Assembly: GCA_934463175.1 (NCBI GenBank) | Contig: CAKSIW010000085.1 | Span: 1 to 10,723 of the forward strand | DNA: 10,723 bases | Origin: an uncultured Clostridia bacterium | GTDB taxonomy: Bacteria; Bacillota; Clostridia; Monoglobales; Monoglobaceae | Reading direction: 5' to 3' | In this document: in pieces, positions 6,810 to 10,723 of the stretch | Position numbering within the stretch: position 1 is the first letter of the stretch | Layout: every line of letters starts with the position of its first letter | Program-made: the position numbers and the translations under genes | The notes under the pieces: generated by a model | Told to the model about the DNA's origin: nothing | The model's input: the letters and a program-made list of their open reading frames with translations, nothing else | Database searches by the model: none

Positions 6810-7169
6810 TCAGATACTCATATAAACCACTCTGAAGCCGTCGGCGCACCGTCCCACAACAACCGTCGCCTCACGGTCAAGCAAAAATTCATTGATAATG
6901 TCAAACGTAAGCTGTCTTCCGTCCTGTTCATACATGCCGACGGGATTTACCGGAATTGCAACATATTCAAGACTCCTTGCCGTGAGCATATCCGCCGGCT
7001 TTGCAGGGCTGACATTTTGCAGGATAATCTGCCTGTTTTCGCTGTCGCATACATAGACATTTGCCTTGTAGGTTTTATACTCCGTATATATCAGGCTGCT
7101 CTCCTGCGCATATGCACATGAAGTGAGCACCGCAGCAGAAATTGCCGCGCAAAGCAGTTTTTTCATCAT
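6810..7169 (-). CDS. Small exported protein of unknown function (possible lipoprotein)
   Basis: This 119-residue protein starts with MMKK, a short hydrophobic core, then LTSCAYAQ. LTSC (15-18) fits a lipobox with Cys18 as the lipidated residue, but AYA before Gln22 also fits ordinary signal peptidase I, so the anchor is undecided. The mature part, about 100 residues, looks beta-rich (YKANVYVCDSENRQIILQNV near 34-53 reads as two strands with a turn) and has two further cysteines. I do not recognise the family. The ATG at 7169 is chosen because GGGGGA (7178-7183) lies 8 nt upstream; a GTG at 7187 would precede the signal with a useless MRGTPK. The gene starts 20 nt after argS and is probably its last cotranscribed partner. 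Confidence 0.75.
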   Translation of the reverse strand: MMKKLLCAAISAAVLTSCAYAQESSLIYTEYKTYKANVYVCDSENRQIILQNVSPAKPADMLTARSLEYVAIPVNPVGMYEQDGRQLTFDIINEFLLDREATVVVGRCADGFRVVYMSI

Positions 7170-7189
7170 TTTTGGTGTCCCCCGCACAA

Positions 7190-8890
7190 TTACATTTTTT
7201 CGGGTGCGTCAATTTTGAGCATTTTCAGAACACCCTCAATGGCGATTCTCACGCTGTCAATCATCTTCAGTCTGGCATTCATCAGCTCCTCATCATCCAC
7301 CTTAACGCGGCACGCATTATAGAACGCGTGGAAAGCCGTTGCAAGCTCAATCACATAGCGCGTTATCTTTGCAGGCTCACGTGTCTCCGCAGCCGCTTTG
7401 ATTTCCTCGGGCAGCTCGCAGAGCTTTTCCAGAAGCTCCAGTTCCTCTTTTTCGCAAAGCCGCTCCGCATTGATTTCGGAATATGGCTTGACGTGTATGT
7501 TCTCCTCAGCCAGAAGTCTCAGAATGCTGCATATTCTCGCGTGAGCATACTGAACGTAATACACGGGATTGTCGCTGTCCTGCTTAACCGCAAGGTCAAG
7601 GTCAAAATCCAGATGACTTCCTGCCATTCGCATATTGAAGAAAAACCTTGCCGCGTCAATGCTGACGTCCTCCAAAAGGTCGGAAAGCGTGATTGCCTTG
7701 CCCGTTCTCTTGGACATTCTGACAACCTCTCCGTCACGAGTGAGACGGACAAGCTGCATAATCGAAACCTCAAACCTTTCGGGGTCAATTCCAACCGCTG
7801 CAAGAGCCGCTTTCATTCTCGCGATATGTCCGTGATGATCTGCGCCCCAGACATCAATCGCAAGGTCAAAGCCGCGTGTTTCCAGCTTGTTTATGTGATA
7901 TGCAATATCCGCCGCAAAATAAGTCGGTATGCCGTTGTTGCGGACGAGAACCTCGTCCTTCTCCAGTCCCATTTTAATGCAGTTGAGCCACACTGCCCCC
8001 TCCTGCTCATAGGTATATCCTGCGTCAGTCAGACGGTCAACCGCCTCCTTCACCTTGCCATCCTTGTGAAGCTCGCTTTCCCTGAACCACACATCATAGA
8101 ATATGCGGTATTTTGCAAGGTCGCGTCTGAGCGCGTCAACATTTTTTTCGAGAGCATAGCCAACCAAAGCCGCCTTCCGCTCCTCAGAGCTGCATTTCAG
8201 ATATTTGCTGCCGTATATCTCAATGAACGCCTTTGCATGTTCCGTAATATCCTCGCCGTGATAGCCGTCCTCGGGAAACTCTGCCGCGTCCTCGCCCTCA
8301 AGCTGCTGAATGTATCTCGCCTCAAGCGACTTTCCGAACTTCTCAATCTGATTTCCCGCATCATTCACATAAAACTCGCGCGTCACGTCATAGCCCGCAT
8401 ATTCCAGAACGCTTGCCATGCAGTCGCCGAGTGCTCCTCCGCGCGCATTTCCCATATGCATGGGGCCTGTCGGATTTGCACTCACGAACTCAACCATAAC
8501 GCGCTTTCCGTGACCTATGTCAATTCTGCCGTAGTCTCCGCCGCGTTCTTCAATTTCCTTCATGACGGAATATAGCCGTGCGTTTGAAAGATAGAAATTG
8601 ATGAAGCCTGCTCCGGCAACCTCAACCCTTTCAATCTCGCCGCCTGTGCTGATTTTTGCCGCAACAGCTTCGGCAATTTTGCGCGGCGGCATGTGCAGAC
8701 TCTTTGCAAGCAGCATTGCAAGGTTGCACGCAAAGTCGCCGTGCTGCTTGTCCTTCGGAACTTCAAGCTGAAGCAGCTCCTCCGCATTCACGCCCTCCGC
8801 ACTCGGAAGCTCGCCGCTCTTCACAGCGTTTTCAAACGCCTCGCACACTGCCTGTCCGATTTTTTTCTTTGACTCTTCAATAATATTCAT
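7190..8890 (-). CDS. argS: Arginine-tRNA ligase
   Basis: This 566-residue class I synthetase charges tRNA-Arg with arginine using ATP, and its length is normal for the family. The N-terminal additional domain that contacts the tRNA D-loop occupies about 1-110. The catalytic domain carries the HIGH-type motif in SANPTGPMHMGNARG (His145, Gly147) and the KMSK-type motif RMSKRTG (391-397). The anticodon-binding DALR domain spans about 445-566 and ends APEKM, close to the PERM ending usual in ArgRS. A GGAAGGA ribosome site lies about 10 nt before the ATG. The upstream DUF1934 gene is 21 nt away, the same order as ywiB-argS in Bacillus subtilis. No T-box-like leader could fit in so short a gap, so its expression depends on the upstream operon. 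Confidence 0.97.
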   Translation of the reverse strand: MNIIEESKKKIGQAVCEAFENAVKSGELPSAEGVNAEELLQLEVPKDKQHGDFACNLAMLLAKSLHMPPRKIAEAVAAKISTGGEIERVEVAGAGFINFYLSNARLYSVMKEIEERGGDYGRIDIGHGKRVMVEFVSANPTGPMHMGNARGGALGDCMASVLEYAGYDVTREFYVNDAGNQIEKFGKSLEARYIQQLEGEDAAEFPEDGYHGEDITEHAKAFIEIYGSKYLKCSSEERKAALVGYALEKNVDALRRDLAKYRIFYDVWFRESELHKDGKVKEAVDRLTDAGYTYEQEGAVWLNCIKMGLEKDEVLVRNNGIPTYFAADIAYHINKLETRGFDLAIDVWGADHHGHIARMKAALAAVGIDPERFEVSIMQLVRLTRDGEVVRMSKRTGKAITLSDLLEDVSIDAARFFFNMRMAGSHLDFDLDLAVKQDSDNPVYYVQYAHARICSILRLLAEENIHVKPYSEINAERLCEKEELELLEKLCELPEEIKAAAETREPAKITRYVIELATAFHAFYNACRVKVDDEELMNARLKMIDSVRIAIEGVLKMLKIDAPEKM

Positions 8891-8911
8891 ATGTTCACTG
8901 TCCTTCCATGC

Positions 8912-9343
8912 TTAATCTGCAATTCTCGTTACGGTCAGCTCCAGGCTGTTTTTCCAATAATCCTGATTGTCCATATCAATTAAATAATCAATCTTAACGT
9001 CTCCGCCGTCACTTCCCAATCTGTAATCAAGCAAAATCGGGTTAATTCTGACAGGAATGGCACCGAACGGCGTGTTATAGCTGCAAAGCTTTTTCTCACC
9101 CTTGCGGAATACCATTTTGCTGCTGTATTTTCCGTTTCGCGTCATGCTCACCGAATCGGGTGATACCTTTATTGTCGTTGTCGTGTCCTCAAAGCCTGTC
9201 AGTTCGGTTTCTTCATATATGATATAAAACTTGCCGTTTCGTTCCGCGAATCTGCCGCGTGTCTGAAGCTCGATTTGGTTCGGCTTGCCCTCCCCTGCGC
9301 CGACCTGAGTGCTTTTCAGCGAAATCATAGCGTTGTTTTCCAT
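8912..9343 (-). CDS. DUF1934 family protein, YwiB-like
   Basis: This 143-residue cytoplasmic protein is predicted to be a small beta-barrel of the calycin-like type. Family landmarks seen are YEETELTGFED (about 43-53), TTIKVSPDSVSMTRNGKYSSKMVF (about 56-79) and the YNTPFGAIPVRI segment (about 88-99). The biochemical role is not known. I chose the ATG at 9343 because AGGA (9353-9356) lies 9 nt upstream, the spacing used by most genes here, and because the length then matches B. subtilis YwiB. An ATG at 9349 has only 3 nt of spacing, and an upstream in-frame start at 9448 would overlap murI by 77 nt. The conserved neighbour relation with argS supports the assignment. Confidence 0.88.
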   Translation of the reverse strand: MENNAMISLKSTQVGAGEGKPNQIELQTRGRFAERNGKFYIIYEETELTGFEDTTTTIKVSPDSVSMTRNGKYSSKMVFRKGEKKLCSYNTPFGAIPVRINPILLDYRLGSDGGDVKIDYLIDMDNQDYWKNSLELTVTRIAD

Positions 9344-9371
9344 TTTCATCAGTCCTTTCCGCACAAAATCA

Positions 9372-10178
9372 TCAGTATTTTTCAATGTCAATCCGCTCAA
9401 CAGTGCCTCCGATCGGCTTTTCAAGAAACAGCGTTCCAAGCCTTGCAAAATCCTCCGTTGAGTCGCTCACAAAATATCTTATGCTTCCCTGTCCGTCCCC
9501 TGACAGCAGGTTCTTCTTCTTCATTATGTCATATGCCGCGTCCGCAGCCGCCGCTCCCGAGTCAATCAGAGAAACACCGTCTCCGACAATGCCGCGAATG
9601 ACTCTTCTCAGCAAAGGATAATGCGTGCAGCCGAGAATGAGCGTATCAACCCCTGCTTCCCTGATTTCCTCCAGATATTCCTCCGCAATCAGCCTTGCCG
9701 CCTCGCTGTCCGCAAAGCCGTTTTCAACCAGCGGCACAAACATCGGACACGCCTTCGGAACAACCTCGGCATTCGGCATGAGACGCTTTATCTGTTCGGG
9801 ATATTTTCCGCTTCTGACCGTTCCCGCAGTTCCCAAAACGCCGATTTTCCCGTTTTTGGTCATCTCAACAGCCTTCTTCACGGCAGGGTCAACCACTCCC
9901 GTCATCTCAATGCTGATTTCGTCCGCAAGCCACGGCAGTGCCGCACTTGACGCCGTGCCGCAGGCAATAATAATCATTTTTATGTCAAAGCTCTGCAAAA
10001 ACCGAATGTCCTGCCGAACATATTTAATTATGGTATCCGTTCCGCGCGGTCCGTACGGCACACGCCCCGTGTCACCGAAATATATCACATCTTCATTCGG
10101 CATAACTCTCATGATTTCCTTTATGCAGGTCAAGCCGCCCAGCCCCGAGTCAAAAACACCGATAGGTCTTTTGTCCAT
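9372..10178 (-). CDS. murI: Glutamate racemase
   Basis: This 268-residue cytoplasmic enzyme converts L-glutamate to D-glutamate for the peptidoglycan stem peptide, without cofactor. Seen are FDSGLGGL (Asp10 and Ser11), VPYG (substrate loop, 40-43), the first catalytic cysteine Cys73 in IIACGTASS, and the second, Cys184, in LGCTHYPLL with His186. The residue after Cys73 is Gly, where most glutamate racemases have Asn (CNT). I chose the ATG at 10178, which has AGGA 9 nt upstream; the GTG at 10181 directly before it, with 6-nt spacing, remains possible and changes the protein by one residue. It lies 28 nt after ddl, with which it shares a role in D-amino acid supply for the wall. Confidence 0.95.
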   Translation of the reverse strand: MDKRPIGVFDSGLGGLTCIKEIMRVMPNEDVIYFGDTGRVPYGPRGTDTIIKYVRQDIRFLQSFDIKMIIIACGTASSAALPWLADEISIEMTGVVDPAVKKAVEMTKNGKIGVLGTAGTVRSGKYPEQIKRLMPNAEVVPKACPMFVPLVENGFADSEAARLIAEEYLEEIREAGVDTLILGCTHYPLLRRVIRGIVGDGVSLIDSGAAAADAAYDIMKKKNLLSGDGQGSIRYFVSDSTEDFARLGTLFLEKPIGGTVERIDIEKY

Positions 10179-10206
10179 CACACCAAGTCCTTTCTCCGCC
10201 GTATTT

Positions 10207-10723
10207 TTATTTATCGGTACGGCTCATCGCATATTCAATATGCCTGTCAATCAGTTCACTCATCGGGACTCCCGAATAATCCCAAAGCTTGGGATACATG
10301 CTGATTGGTGTGAATCCGGGAAGAGTGTTGATTTCGTTCAGAATGATTCTGCCGTCACGGCGGTCAATGAAAAAATCAACGCGCGAATATCCGCGGCATT
10401 CGCAGATTTTATATGCACGCATGGCATAGTCTCTCAGCTTTTTCTGCACTTCATCACTCAAATCGGCAGGTATAATCACCTTTGAAGCCTCGTCCTCATA
10501 TTTTGCCTCAAAATCATAAAATTCCTTTGCAGGCATTATCTCGCCGAACGCGTCAGCCACAACAGGCTCCAGATTTCCCATAACTCCGCACTCGATTTCG
10601 CGCGCGTCAATTGCCTCTTCAATCAGAACCTTATAGTCATGACGGAATGCAAGCTTAACGCCTTCTTCAAGCTCACTGCGGTTTGCCGCCTTTGTGACAC
10701 CGACAGACGAGCCTGCGGACGAT
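10207..10723 (-). CDS. ddl: D-alanine-D-alanine ligase (partial, N-terminus beyond right edge)
   Basis: The last 171 codons of an ATP-grasp ligase that joins two D-alanines using ATP in the cytoplasm for peptidoglycan synthesis. Roughly the N-terminal half lies outside the window. Fragment landmarks: SSAGSSVGVTK (1-11, the ATP-binding loop region), EIECGVMGN (42-50), YDFEAKY (69-75, the loop over the active site) and NEINTLPGFT (129-138), which holds the Glu and Asn metal ligands. The Tyr closing EAKY corresponds to the E. coli DdlB residue (Tyr216) linked to D-alanine as acceptor; D-lactate ligases of the Leuconostoc type have Phe there. So I infer a D-Ala-D-Ala enzyme, not a vancomycin-resistance D-Ala-D-Lac ligase. 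The stop is TAA at 10207-10209, and murI follows after 28 nt. Confidence 0.93.
   Translation of the reverse strand, partial: SSAGSSVGVTKAANRSELEEGVKLAFRHDYKVLIEEAIDAREIECGVMGNLEPVVADAFGEIMPAKEFYDFEAKYEDEASKVIIPADLSDEVQKKLRDYAMRAYKICECRGYSRVDFFIDRRDGRIILNEINTLPGFTPISMYPKLWDYSGVPMSELIDRHIEYAMSRTDK

Noticed and set aside
7142..8575. A 477-codon open frame on the plus strand opposite argS
   Set aside because: It begins at a TTG with no ribosome site, its product resembles no family I know, and it lies wholly opposite a perfectly conserved ArgRS. Long antisense frames arise readily opposite coding sequence with this codon bias.
9344..9448. A longer start for the DUF1934 protein, adding 35 residues
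   Set aside because: It would overlap murI by 77 nt and lacks a ribosome site, and the extra residues are not part of the family; the ATG at 9343 has a well-spaced AGGA.
9625..10485. A 286-codon open frame on the plus strand across murI and the end of ddl
   Set aside because: It crosses two well-supported minus-strand genes and their gap, and its product has no recognisable domain, only Ser/Pro-rich shadow sequence.
10207..10723. Vancomycin-resistance type D-Ala-D-Lac ligase
   Set aside because: The active-site loop keeps the EAKY tyrosine typical of D-Ala-D-Ala ligases, and no vanH- or vanX-like gene is nearby; murI follows instead.

Overview
This window reads as ordinary chromosomal DNA of a clostridial Bacillota (Firmicutes) of moderate GC, probably an uncultured gut-type lineage. 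The reasons are the strong AGGAGG-type ribosome sites about 9 nt before most starts, the ywiB-argS gene pair also known from Bacillus, an Mrp ATPase with a short N-terminal Cys cluster, a CtpA-type protease with a peptidoglycan-binding tail, and a GldA/GldF/GldG/DUF4340 set. This placement is an inference from protein families; no rRNA gene is present. Every gene lies on the minus strand, so transcription runs from right to left. I found no tRNA, rRNA, CRISPR array, insertion sequence or phage gene.

In transcription order, the first block (10723 to 6810) is D-alanine-D-alanine ligase (C-terminal part only), glutamate racemase MurI, a YwiB-like DUF1934 protein, arginyl-tRNA synthetase, and a small exported protein of unknown function. 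The gaps are only 20 to 28 nt, so this looks like one operon. Ddl and MurI both supply D-amino acids for peptidoglycan.

A 184-nt gap (6626 to 6809) follows and is the most structured non-coding stretch. It holds a long hairpin just after the small exported gene, a second 11-bp hairpin, and a segment complementary to the ribosome site of the next gene. The second block (6625 to 4312) is an exported carboxy-terminal processing protease (PDZ, S41 and peptidoglycan-binding domains) and an Mrp/NBP35-family Fe-S carrier ATPase.

The 87-nt gap at 4225 to 4311 holds an extended -10 promoter inside a nested inverted repeat, which may serve as operator, as terminator of the mrp transcript, or as both. 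It drives the third block (4224 to 1): an ABC ATPase, an ABC-2 permease, a GldG-like membrane-anchored auxiliary protein and a DUF4340 protein that runs off the left edge. These four genes overlap or nearly touch and probably form one membrane complex whose substrate is unknown.

I see no convincing undescribed system. The best leads are the nested palindrome around the third block's promoter, the possible switch in the ctp leader, and the unassigned job of the Gld-like ABC operon.
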